Below, one piece after another: positions 25,548-34,661 of a stretch of 64,000 bases of DNA. The notes under the pieces were generated by a model that made no database searches, had not been told where the DNA came from, and saw only the letters and a program-made list of their open reading frames with translations. This DNA comes from Chitinophagales bacterium (GTDB taxonomy: Bacteria > Bacteroidota > Bacteroidia > Chitinophagales > Saprospiraceae): the NCBI GenBank assembly GCA_013299105.1, contig JAAFJY010000017.1:1-64000 (forward strand), given 5' to 3'. The translations under genes and the position numbers were made by a program. Every line of letters begins with the position of its first letter. Positions within the stretch are counted from its first letter, which is position 1.

Positions 25548-28500
25548 TTAGGGGTTTACAACTTTGGAATAATCGGCGATGTGCATACCAATGGTCACGG
25601 GTCGCCATACCGCCGCCGAAATGGTGGCAGGCAAGTAGCGGGCATAAGGCGTGGTGTCAATTTGCGAGGGTTCCACGGCCCGCAGGCGAGCGGATTCTAG
25701 GGTGTAAGTCAGCGCATCCACCAGGTCATCCCAGCGCCAGTTGCCCGTCAGTTGGGTGGGTAAAACCATGAGCATCGTCTGCGGAGCCTCCGAATTGGGG
25801 CGGTCATAGTGAAAACTCAAGCCCGTTGTTTCAGTCTCTTGCGGAATCACTTCGGTCCATTCGTCGAGCAGCAAACCACAGGCCACATTGGGCGCTGGTG
25901 TGGCCGTAGCACAAACTGCGGTGTAGAGCATTCTTTCCCCATCGCCCAGTTTGAGTGCTTTGGGAAAAGGCATGGCCAGCCAGTGGTAATCCGTGTTTTC
26001 AAACGGAAACTGGTTGGCGTGCAAGCCCATCGCTGTGTCGTCCAAGCCCAGGCTTTCGCGCATCAAGATGCAGTTTTCTACCTGCCACATTTTTTCCCTC
26101 ACCCTGGCGATGCCGTGCAGCCAGTCTTCTTTGGGGTTGAGGAAATTGGGCGTGTGCATGGTCTTCAGGTGATTGAGCAAACTGGTCTCAGCGTTCCAGG
26201 CGTTGAGCATTTCAAAGGCCTGCTTGGCAGGCAGGGCATAGCTGGGGATCATCCGAAATTCCCCACCAAACAATTGGCGGGCCGCCGCCTCGATGGTTTT
26301 GATGCGGGCATTGGCATCCTGTGCGGGTAATTCAGCCAGCAAATCATTGGCAGCCTTGATTTGTTTTTCAGCCAGTTTTTGCAAACCCAGGGAACGGGGT
26401 TTCAAATCATCCAGCACGTAGCGGACGATCTGTTTTTCTTCCGTTTCCAGCGAAAAAACCTCCAATTGAAAATCACCCAGGTTGACCATTTCCGTCCTGA
26501 TTTTTTGCAGCAATGCAAACAAACCATTCAAGCCAATCGGGCTGATGCTTTGGGCCAAGGCCGTTTTTTTGGCTTCGTACAGGGCCTTTTTTCCTTGTAC
26601 AATGGCCAAAGTAATGGTATCCGCAGGTGTAAAACCCGTCGAAACCAGGCGTTCCATCGCTTGCAGTTTTTCCGCTGCATCGGGGTCAGCGGGGTTGAAG
26701 GCGGCTTCTTGGGTATTGTAATCGACCAGGCGTTGGGTCCAGGTATCGACCAAAGTCTGCACCTTTTTTTGTACGGCCAAAACCATGCTTTGCTGCCAGG
26801 TGTACAAGGTGCCCACGCCCGTTTGTGGCAAACCATAGCGCCCCAGTTTCATCATTTCCTGGATGCTGTTTTGCAAATAGGTGCCCACATTCTGCAGGAT
26901 GCTCTCGGTCTCCAATTCATCGGGTTTCGCAGGCAGGGCATTGAAGACATCGAGCACTTGGGTTTTGAACGTGCCACTCAACAAGGCTTGCAAGTCGCTC
27001 AAAACCTGGGTAATCCGGGCCTCATCAAGGGTAGGTTCCAGCACCGCCTTGCGGTCCGTTTCACCGGGTATGCTGATGTCATTGGGCTTGAGATTGCCCG
27101 ATTGCAAGGCCAAGCCACGCAGGTTTTTGATCAAAGGCATGACTTCAAACACCGAAAATTGGCTGGGATCAGTGGGCCTTTGGGTGTAAATCAAGTGAAT
27201 ATCGAGGTCCAGGCGCGGATTTTTATTTACAAAAACGTGGTTCAACACCCTTTCGTCCAGTTCGGTTTGTGCGGCTTCGCCTTCGGGATTGAGCAAGTAA
27301 AGCAAGTCCAAGTGGCTCAGTCCAAGCTCGGCCATGTTGACTGCTTCGTTTTTCTCGGTGTCGGTAACTCGGTCCTGGTACTTCACGCCCACCACCATTT
27401 TGTTCAAGGCAGGCAGCAGCGATTGCAGCCATTGGTTTAGGCTAGGCTCGGCACTTTGGCGGGGTTGGCCCACCTGGTGCGCAAGGGGCACAAAATTGAG
27501 TGGCACGCCCACCCGATGGGTCAGTACTGGCCCACTGCGCGGAGTGCGAATCACATCCGGCGTTTGCGGATAATTGCCATTGCTGTAAGTCTCCAAAACC
27601 CCGGCGGCACGGTCGTAATTGCCCATGCACACTTGGTGTACGCTTTCGGCCATGCCCAGGTCGGCCACCGCATCCTCAATGTTCATGATGTGGTCGAGGG
27701 CCTCGTTGATCGCATTTTTGATGGCGTCTTCGGCTACGGGCAGCTTGGCGGGCGCAAAACCGAAGGGGTACTTGCGATTGGCGGGCGTTTGTTTTTTGAC
27801 GTATTGGATAAAACGCTTGCCGTGCAGCACATTGCGGGCTTCGATGGCGCTGATCGGCACGGTATCGGGGTCCACATCGGGCGATTGGCTGGCGCGGGTA
27901 TCTTTGATTTGCTCGGCATTGAGCGGGAAGACCCGTCGCAAGTGATAAATATAGGCGTCAATTTTTTTAGCAGTCAACTCTTTTTTGTCGTGCAAAAAGC
28001 GCTCGAACTGGTAGCCCAACAAGGCCGCCAAGCTTTGTCCATTTTGCATCCCCTCGATGGTAGCGAGGGCCAAACGTACCCGATCCGAAGACAAGTTTAC
28101 GGCATAAGCACTGTTGTTGTTCGACTTGCCATGACTGATAAAGGCATTGCGCAGTACCGCAGAGGTAACCGCCTGGTTCACCGAGGGCGCATGCAGGTAG
28201 CCCGCGTTGGCCTCGTCGCTCAAGTATTGCAAGGGGAAGTCTTTTTTCAAGCCTTCGGGCAAAGTCACTGGCTTGAGCACCTTGTTTTTTTCGGGCTTCA
28301 CATTTTCCAGCCAGCCAAAGGCACCTACGTACAAGCCGTTTTTGGTTTGCACTTCATTGTTGTCGTTGCCATGCGGTGCGTTGTTGCGCATCAGGGCCAG
28401 TTGCAGGCGCAAGATGCCTTGGTTCCAGGCGTCGAGGCGGTAGGAGCAGGTGTCGAGGTGCTCTACGAAGGCGCGTTCGAGGCGAGCGGTGGAGGCGTTT

Positions 28501-31214
28501 TCCAAATGCTCCAAAGCCTCCAATTGCTCGGCCAGGTTGGGGTTGATCAAGCGCAATTTCACCAAATCGCGGCTCAAATCGCGGATGTGGTCGGCGACCA
28601 TGAGGCCACCAGCAATGTTGTCGTCGTTTTTGTACAACAAGGAATAACGGCTCGGCACCACCCGGCCTTTCCAGGTTTGGTGTACATAAGGCTCTTCTTG
28701 GTAAGCGAGGCGGGTTTGTTTTTGGTCAAAAACCTCGGCACGTTCGTGCAAGCGCACCGCAGTATCGTAAAAGCCCTGTTCCAAAGCAAATTTCATCACC
28801 GAAAACAGCAAAGCGGTGGGTGTTTCTTTCAAAGTCTTGTTGTTGCGCAAGTCATCGTAAGACTGGCGGGCGGCTTTGACCAGGGCCGCGATGTAGTTTT
28901 TGCCATCCTCGGTGTAGGCACGGATGCCCTCGGCTTCGGACAGAGGCACCGAATCGATCAAGGTTTTGATTTCCCAGCTCTTGTTGGTGCCGTATAGTTT
29001 GCTCAGGAGGGGCAAATCAGCGGCTTGTTCGCCGGGGTCGTAGCCCAGGTCCTGCAACAACTGGTAGGCCAAGCCGAACTCCATTTTGTCAAAACCCAAC
29101 TTGACATCCGTCCCAGGAATACTCAACACCATGTAACTGTACAAAACCTCCAAAGCCTGCAAGTAACGGTGGTGAAACTCGTGCGAAGTAGGGTGCAAAC
29201 TCAGGATGTCCAACAACTGCTGGTGGGTATTGTCAGCCTGGTCGCCGCCCAGGTGGGCTACATCGGGCACCAGTTCTTTCATCCAATCGGACTGGATTTT
29301 TTGCAAAATGCCATACAAGCCCCGAATGAAGCGCGCCGGAGAACCATTGCGATACCCAGGCCGCAGGAATTGCCCCAAAGGCCGATCCGCCCGCTCCAGT
29401 TCACTCACCCAAGCCAGGCGATTGAAGGCCGCCGTAGTCAAAATGCCATAGGGTTGATTGCCGATGCGCAAGGCTGGCATACCCCCTCTCCCGCTCACAA
29501 ACTGGGTAAAAAACTGGCGGCTGAGTTCCACATTGCGCTCTTGAAAAACGGGTTTCATCATCGACTCCATAACGTAGCCCAGGGTCCCATTCCAAAGGGC
29601 CAGATTCATGTTGATGGCGTCGGCTTGGTCCAGGCCATCGGCGTGGGTGAGTTTTTGAAACAAGTCATAGGGCAAACCCAGGTGCTCGGCCAGCCATTGC
29701 CCGTCGCGTTTTTTTTGCCAATCTGTAGTGGGTTCAAAAGCGGGTTTTCCTTTCAAAAACAGGTCAAAAGTGCTGTCGGCATCGTCCAGATAACTGGCTC
29801 CGGCGCTGTTGGCCTCAGTACTGTTGGTAGGTGTGCCTTGTGGGATGACACTCAAGCCCTTGGTGCTGAAAAAATGGTGGGTCAGCAATTCTTGCACCAG
29901 ACCTTGGCCGCCCGTTTCGCTTTCGTCGGCGCTGAGGCGAACGCCTAAAACCATGAGGCGGTCAAAGCCTTCCAGGGTTTCCTGACTCAGGTTCACCCGG
30001 AAGCCCATGCCGTTTTCTACGGCCTTGTCAAAGTTGATGATCCACTCCAGTTCGCCAGGGATTTCGAGGTCGCCTGCTTCGTTGGGTACAAAACGCTCGC
30101 CTTCCGGGGCGTTGGGATCCATGCCTACTTGCAAGTTGGGCGGAATGATGGCCCCCAGTTGTTCGAGGACTTTTTTGCCATTCTTATAGCCGATCAAAAC
30201 CAGCCTTTCGGGCAAAATCTTCACTTTGGCCGCTTGCGACCAAGAACTGGTTTTGCCCAGTACTTCCTCTGGTTTTGGCAAAACGACCAGGGCGATTTTC
30301 AAGTCAGTTTCAGCACGAGTAAAGCCCGTCGGTGGCTTGTCTTTGAAATTGACGGGGGTGAATTTTTCCAAAACGCTGGCCGCGTCAGGAAAAGCGTCGG
30401 TGATGACCTTGCTTTGGGCGGGGTCATCGGCGGCTTTCCACAAATCACTGAAAAACTGAAAAATGGCCACTTGATTGGCCAAAATAGCCGGATCAGCGCT
30501 GGCGATGGTCAGGATCAGGGTTTTATCGGAATCGTAGGTAGGGAAAACTGAACCCGGTTGTGGCAACACTTCGGGCGATTGGGCCAACCAGGCCGCACGG
30601 CCAGCACCTTGTGCATTGACCAACAAGCGCCAGGCAGCTTTTTGGCGGTCCAACACCGCTGGTTCGGGATTGGCCGGGTCAGTTGCCTCGCCTGCGGCAT
30701 AAAATTCAGCCCAAAAACGGGCCGTATTGTTCACTTCCGAAGCCGAAAGGTGGGGGTCGAAAGCATCGACCAAGCAAGTATCGGGATACACCCGCACCCA
30801 CAATTGCGATTGCCTGCCACCAGCCACGTTGCCCGGCGCAGTTTTGAAACGCGTTTCCATGCGCAGGGGGAAAAGCATGAAGGGCGTTTCGTTGCTGAAA
30901 TGCTCCGGCAATTGCTGTCGGGGATCGGTAAAGGCGGCATATTCGGCCAACAAGCCTTTCAAGTCGGCATGAATGGAATTGTATTTTTCGCGGCCTTGCT
31001 TCGCGGCTTTTTCCAGGGAAGCCATGCTGGCCTGGAGTACTTTGAGCCTGGCCGAGGTTTCGGCATTGTTGGGGCTGGCCTCGCGTTCGAGGCTTTCTTT
31101 TTCGCGGTTTAGGAATTTCAGGCGCTCTTCGCTAGAAAAAATATCCTGGCGTAAGCTTTCCTGCTCCGCTGAAAATTTATTGATGGCCGCTCTTTGGTCT
31201 TTGAAGTCTGGCAT
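25548..31214 (-). CDS. Uncharacterised giant protein, 1888 aa
   Basis: The largest product in the window. An N-terminal coiled coil of about 100 residues (AEQESLRQDIFSSEERLKFL; ASMASLEKAAKQGREKYNSI) is followed by FMLFPLRMETRF and QLWVRVYPDTCLVDAFDPH (about 110-155). Mid-protein it has LGYVMESMMKPVFQERNVEL and GRGGMPALRIGNQPYGIL (about 545-590), and later long helical stretches including KKVQTLVDTWTQRLVDYNTQ. It ends with DEWTEVIPQETETTGLSFHYDRP-like and ATISAAVWRPVTIGMHIADY motifs, quoted in part. There is no signal peptide, membrane helix or known catalytic motif. The motif conservation suggests a structural or scaffold protein of an undescribed complex. It is encoded between the 1140- and 619-aa genes with gaps of 20 and 13 bp. 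Confidence 0.85.
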   Translation of the reverse strand: MPDFKDQRAAINKFSAEQESLRQDIFSSEERLKFLNREKESLEREASPNNAETSARLKVLQASMASLEKAAKQGREKYNSIHADLKGLLAEYAAFTDPRQQLPEHFSNETPFMLFPLRMETRFKTAPGNVAGGRQSQLWVRVYPDTCLVDAFDPHLSASEVNNTARFWAEFYAAGEATDPANPEPAVLDRQKAAWRLLVNAQGAGRAAWLAQSPEVLPQPGSVFPTYDSDKTLILTIASADPAILANQVAIFQFFSDLWKAADDPAQSKVITDAFPDAASVLEKFTPVNFKDKPPTGFTRAETDLKIALVVLPKPEEVLGKTSSWSQAAKVKILPERLVLIGYKNGKKVLEQLGAIIPPNLQVGMDPNAPEGERFVPNEAGDLEIPGELEWIINFDKAVENGMGFRVNLSQETLEGFDRLMVLGVRLSADESETGGQGLVQELLTHHFFSTKGLSVIPQGTPTNSTEANSAGASYLDDADSTFDLFLKGKPAFEPTTDWQKKRDGQWLAEHLGLPYDLFQKLTHADGLDQADAINMNLALWNGTLGYVMESMMKPVFQERNVELSRQFFTQFVSGRGGMPALRIGNQPYGILTTAAFNRLAWVSELERADRPLGQFLRPGYRNGSPARFIRGLYGILQKIQSDWMKELVPDVAHLGGDQADNTHQQLLDILSLHPTSHEFHHRYLQALEVLYSYMVLSIPGTDVKLGFDKMEFGLAYQLLQDLGYDPGEQAADLPLLSKLYGTNKSWEIKTLIDSVPLSEAEGIRAYTEDGKNYIAALVKAARQSYDDLRNNKTLKETPTALLFSVMKFALEQGFYDTAVRLHERAEVFDQKQTRLAYQEEPYVHQTWKGRVVPSRYSLLYKNDDNIAGGLMVADHIRDLSRDLVKLRLINPNLAEQLEALEHLENASTARLERAFVEHLDTCSYRLDAWNQGILRLQLALMRNNAPHGNDNNEVQTKNGLYVGAFGWLENVKPEKNKVLKPVTLPEGLKKDFPLQYLSDEANAGYLHAPSVNQAVTSAVLRNAFISHGKSNNNSAYAVNLSSDRVRLALATIEGMQNGQSLAALLGYQFERFLHDKKELTAKKIDAYIYHLRRVFPLNAEQIKDTRASQSPDVDPDTVPISAIEARNVLHGKRFIQYVKKQTPANRKYPFGFAPAKLPVAEDAIKNAINEALDHIMNIEDAVADLGMAESVHQVCMGNYDRAAGVLETYSNGNYPQTPDVIRTPRSGPVLTHRVGVPLNFVPLAHQVGQPRQSAEPSLNQWLQSLLPALNKMVVGVKYQDRVTDTEKNEAVNMAELGLSHLDLLYLLNPEGEAAQTELDERVLNHVFVNKNPRLDLDIHLIYTQRPTDPSQFSVFEVMPLIKNLRGLALQSGNLKPNDISIPGETDRKAVLEPTLDEARITQVLSDLQALLSGTFKTQVLDVFNALPAKPDELETESILQNVGTYLQNSIQEMMKLGRYGLPQTGVGTLYTWQQSMVLAVQKKVQTLVDTWTQRLVDYNTQEAAFNPADPDAAEKLQAMERLVSTGFTPADTITLAIVQGKKALYEAKKTALAQSISPIGLNGLFALLQKIRTEMVNLGDFQLEVFSLETEEKQIVRYVLDDLKPRSLGLQKLAEKQIKAANDLLAELPAQDANARIKTIEAAARQLFGGEFRMIPSYALPAKQAFEMLNAWNAETSLLNHLKTMHTPNFLNPKEDWLHGIARVREKMWQVENCILMRESLGLDDTAMGLHANQFPFENTDYHWLAMPFPKALKLGDGERMLYTAVCATATPAPNVACGLLLDEWTEVIPQETETTGLSFHYDRPNSEAPQTMLMVLPTQLTGNWRWDDLVDALTYTLESARLRAVEPSQIDTTPYARYLPATISAAVWRPVTIGMHIADYSKVVNP

Positions 31215-31234
31215 GGTGTTGGGTTTTTAGGGGA

Positions 31235-34200
31235 TCAAGTTTTGGGTAACATTTCGGCAGCGTGTACGGCTACCAACACGGGCACTTGGTACATGATGTA
31301 GGCCAGGTCAGCCGCATCTACTTGTTTGCCAGCAGTGTTCCAATGGATTTGGATGTCCTCGTTGTGTTGTTCTTCCAAACCGTCGGGTTTTTGGGTGCCC
31401 GCTGGAATGGGGTGTTTAATGGCCACAGCCGGGTTGGGGTTGACGTTGACGATAATTGGATTGGGCTGAGGTACTTCAAAGTCAACACCAGGCAAAACCT
31501 CGCTCCAGGAAATGTCATTCCAGGTGATGTTGGGTTGGGCGTCCACGTCTGCTTTGGGGATGTCGAAGCCAAAGCGGGGCTCACCGGGGCGTTCTTTGAT
31601 CACAAAAAACCAACCTGCGTTGTCCAAGGTGGGCGTTTGGGGATCGCTGTCGCCCTTGGCCTCGTCCACGCCAAGCTTGAAGCCAAAAAAAGTAATGTCC
31701 GGCGACACCCTGGCTTCGTATAAGGGCGTGCGGATGACCTTGAAATCGGGCTTGGACTTGTCTCCTTCATCGGGTTTGTAGAGGTCGCGGGCCTTGGTTT
31801 TGTCAAAAGTGGGGTCGGTATCCGACTTGTTTTCCCACACTGCTTTGTGGGCATACACCACCGCGTTGGGGTATTTTTTCAACAATTCTCCCCGGATCAC
31901 CAGCACCACCTCTTCTTCAGGGACTTCACCGGGTTTTTGGCGGTGGTCGTGGTCACCCAGGTTGCTGAACTTGGACCAGCGGTGCAGTTTGGGTATGTCG
32001 CGGTACAATTCGCGGATTTCTTCCTCGGTTTTACCTTCGTGGTTGGTGTCGGTGGTGTTGAGCAAAGTCGAAGCATCCCAAAACTGACGGAAATAACTGC
32101 CCCTCTGGTCGGTGGGGTATTCGCGCCACAGCAATTCGCGGGCAAATTCGTGGTTGAGGCCCACCATGTAGGCTTCGATGAATTTCTGGTTGGTTTCCAG
32201 CAAGGTGATGCTGTTGTACTCGATGAGGTTGATGTTGGGCAAAAACAACTCGGCAGAAATATCCACCAGAGGCTTGTACATCGGCAAGTCGAAACGCGGA
32301 TAAGCCATCGCCTCCACAAATTCCTCCTGCGGCATTTGGTTGCGGATCCAGTCGGGAATGCGGATGCGCTCCCAGGTCCATTTCGGGATGGTTACTCCAG
32401 GATCGAGGCGATTGACCATCGTGGCTCCTACCGCAGCAATGGGCAAAGTACGCAGGGGCTTGGGCGGTTCAACGGCTCGATCGGTCAGTTGCACCAGGCG
32501 AAAGGAATCACCCAGGCTTTCTTTGAAGCGCCGGGCAGCTTCATTGTCAGCGCCACCACCCAGGCGGGGCTGGAAGTTTTCACCCAATTCACTCAAGCGA
32601 AAATCCGGGCTGCTCGGCAGGGCGGCCACGGCTTCGGGGGTCTGGTTTTCTTGTTTTACCCCATCCGCAGCCCTCAATTGTTTGCGCCAGCGAAACAGCA
32701 AAATCGACAAATACACCAAGCCCACACAAATCGCCAAACCCAGGCTGCCACTGGCCAAGCCAAGGCCCGTGAGGAGCAAAAACAAGGCCACCAAAAGCGC
32801 CAAACCCAAGGGCACCCAAGGCAACCAGGGGTATTGGCCCAGCAAATTGACTAGCCAAGGCGGCAAATTATTGGGCTTCAAAGCTTCACTCAAACCCTCC
32901 GCCGAAGGCAAACCCGGCGCAATGACTTTGGGTGGCGCAGCAAGCACCTCGCCACTGTTCATTTTTTCTACCAGCACTTCGGGCTTAAAAACCGTACCAG
33001 CCGGACTTTTGGCTTGTAAATCTTTGACAAAACGGCCTCGCGGGCGCAAAATCCGACGCATCGGCTCCGAAAGTACGGCATTAGGTGCCAGGCTCTCACG
33101 GAATTGCTGAAAAACTGTGCTGCCTTCGTACATGATGCGTTTTTGCAAAGGCGCGGTCAGGAGCAGGGCTTGGGCTGCGTTTTTCTCCTGGGTAGCCACC
33201 AGGTATTTTTGGTACAAAACCGCCGAAGCGGCCTCGGCGATCTGGGCATAGCGAATCTGCTGGTTGGCCTTGATCACCTCGCCTACTTGCTCCCAGGCGG
33301 CATTCATGTAGTTTTCCTGGTTGGTTTGCACCACGCGGGTACCAAAATGGGCAGGCACGCGGTAACGTGGATCAAGGTTGAGTTCGTTGAGCCAATTGTA
33401 GTCATGGTGGATGGGATTGCCGTCGCGGTCTTGCAAGACCCTTTCGACCATTGCATGCCAACGCCCGTAAATGGGTGGCGTAATGATCGGGTCGGGGTCG
33501 TTTTCTTCAAAAAAGACCACCCCTGCATCGCCTGCATCTGTATTAGCGGGTTGGGTTTCTTTTACCTGGTAATCATCCGCCAGGTTGAGCAGGGCCGCCA
33601 ATTGGGTTTGGAAAGGGTGCGGAAAACGGTCCTTTGCCCAGTTGTCCAGTTTTTCGAGTTTTTCGCGTTCGGGCGCGGGCAGGGTTTTGCGGGGCACCTG
33701 CAAGGCTCCACCCAAGCGCAGGATGCCTTCGAGGTCAAAATCGGGGGCTTCGACCCATTCCAGGTTGGCTTTGGGCTGGGTCATGTCCATGTCGCGGCGA
33801 CCTACGCGCAAGTCGGCGGGCTTGGGCACCAGCAGGCGCACCAATTGTTCGAAGTCGCCCTCAGCACCCGTTTTGAACTCCCAGCGAAAATAAACCGGGT
33901 ACTCCATATTGGTGGGTGCATCCCAGCTCAATTTTACCCCGGCCGCATTGATCTGGGCTTGGTCAGCTCCCACGCCAGCCAGTCGGCCACTTTCAAAAGC
34001 GGGCAACACAAAGGCGTGGTAATTGGTATCGGCCTCCAGTTTGCGTGGACAAACCAGACGCGAATAAGCCAGGTCGGCGTTTTTGTTCAAAATGTCCTGC
34101 AATTTGTTCAACACAGGCTCCATGCCACCAGCCGTATCCTCGATGGTTTTGCCCACGATGTCCTGGTTCACATGCACGTGTGCCCAGGCCCAAGACTGGT

Positions 34201-34657
34201 CTTCGTTGGGAAAAACTTGGTCCGGTGTTACGTCCTTCAAAGTGATGTAGGGCGAAGGGCGATCCAGCAAGTTTTGGCCATTTTTAAACTCCCCTTCTTT
34301 CAACAAAACCAGCACGATCCATGGCTTGAGCCGATGCGAGGCTTCAGGGGCCATCGGTGTGTAGCGCCAAGGAAAATCCTCCTCATAAAACTCGATATGG
34401 GCCAGGTAATTGGGCTCAAAATTGGTAATGAAACTGCGCGGCTCGGTTTTGACGATGCCGTTGGGGTCGATACCCACCACGTCGCCGGGGCCGTACAATT
34501 CCACATCGCGGGGGGCCAAGCTGAGGTTGGAGCCATTGTCCGACTCAACTTTGAGCTTCACGGTGTAAATCCCCCTGGCCCCGCCCGTGTTTTTCACGTT
34601 GTTGGCGAGGCCTTGGCGCAGGTAGGGTAAAAATGAATAAGTGGCTATGCTGCTCAT
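31235..34657 (-). CDS. Uncharacterised 1140-aa protein with central membrane hairpin
   Basis: It has two soluble halves joined by two or three transmembrane segments at about 600-655 (WLPWVPLGLALLVALFLLLT; GLAICVGLVYLSILLFRW). The N-terminal half contains YGPGDVVGIDPNGIVKTEP, PNYLAHIEFYEEDFPWRYTP and HRLKPWIVLVLLKEGEF (about 55-123). The C-terminal half contains PRFDLPMYKPLVDISAELFL, FIEAYMVGLNHEFARELLWR and EYPTDQRGSYFRQFWD. These blocks look ancient and constrained, though the family has no name I know. There is no N-terminal signal, so with an even number of helices both halves would be on the same side, probably the cytoplasm. It is second of the three giants and is 4 bp from the DUF6603-like gene. 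Confidence 0.85.
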   Translation of the reverse strand: MSSIATYSFLPYLRQGLANNVKNTGGARGIYTVKLKVESDNGSNLSLAPRDVELYGPGDVVGIDPNGIVKTEPRSFITNFEPNYLAHIEFYEEDFPWRYTPMAPEASHRLKPWIVLVLLKEGEFKNGQNLLDRPSPYITLKDVTPDQVFPNEDQSWAWAHVHVNQDIVGKTIEDTAGGMEPVLNKLQDILNKNADLAYSRLVCPRKLEADTNYHAFVLPAFESGRLAGVGADQAQINAAGVKLSWDAPTNMEYPVYFRWEFKTGAEGDFEQLVRLLVPKPADLRVGRRDMDMTQPKANLEWVEAPDFDLEGILRLGGALQVPRKTLPAPEREKLEKLDNWAKDRFPHPFQTQLAALLNLADDYQVKETQPANTDAGDAGVVFFEENDPDPIITPPIYGRWHAMVERVLQDRDGNPIHHDYNWLNELNLDPRYRVPAHFGTRVVQTNQENYMNAAWEQVGEVIKANQQIRYAQIAEAASAVLYQKYLVATQEKNAAQALLLTAPLQKRIMYEGSTVFQQFRESLAPNAVLSEPMRRILRPRGRFVKDLQAKSPAGTVFKPEVLVEKMNSGEVLAAPPKVIAPGLPSAEGLSEALKPNNLPPWLVNLLGQYPWLPWVPLGLALLVALFLLLTGLGLASGSLGLAICVGLVYLSILLFRWRKQLRAADGVKQENQTPEAVAALPSSPDFRLSELGENFQPRLGGGADNEAARRFKESLGDSFRLVQLTDRAVEPPKPLRTLPIAAVGATMVNRLDPGVTIPKWTWERIRIPDWIRNQMPQEEFVEAMAYPRFDLPMYKPLVDISAELFLPNINLIEYNSITLLETNQKFIEAYMVGLNHEFARELLWREYPTDQRGSYFRQFWDASTLLNTTDTNHEGKTEEEIRELYRDIPKLHRWSKFSNLGDHDHRQKPGEVPEEEVVLVIRGELLKKYPNAVVYAHKAVWENKSDTDPTFDKTKARDLYKPDEGDKSKPDFKVIRTPLYEARVSPDITFFGFKLGVDEAKGDSDPQTPTLDNAGWFFVIKERPGEPRFGFDIPKADVDAQPNITWNDISWSEVLPGVDFEVPQPNPIIVNVNPNPAVAIKHPIPAGTQKPDGLEEQHNEDIQIHWNTAGKQVDAADLAYIMYQVPVLVAVHAAEMLPKT

Positions 34658-34661
34658 AGGA

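Noticed and set aside
27456-28997. Plus-strand ORF of 513 aa inside the 1888-aa gene
   Set aside because: Antisense shadow: low-complexity composition (His/Gln/Val-rich), no domain pattern, and it overlaps a strongly motif-bearing minus-strand gene over its whole length.
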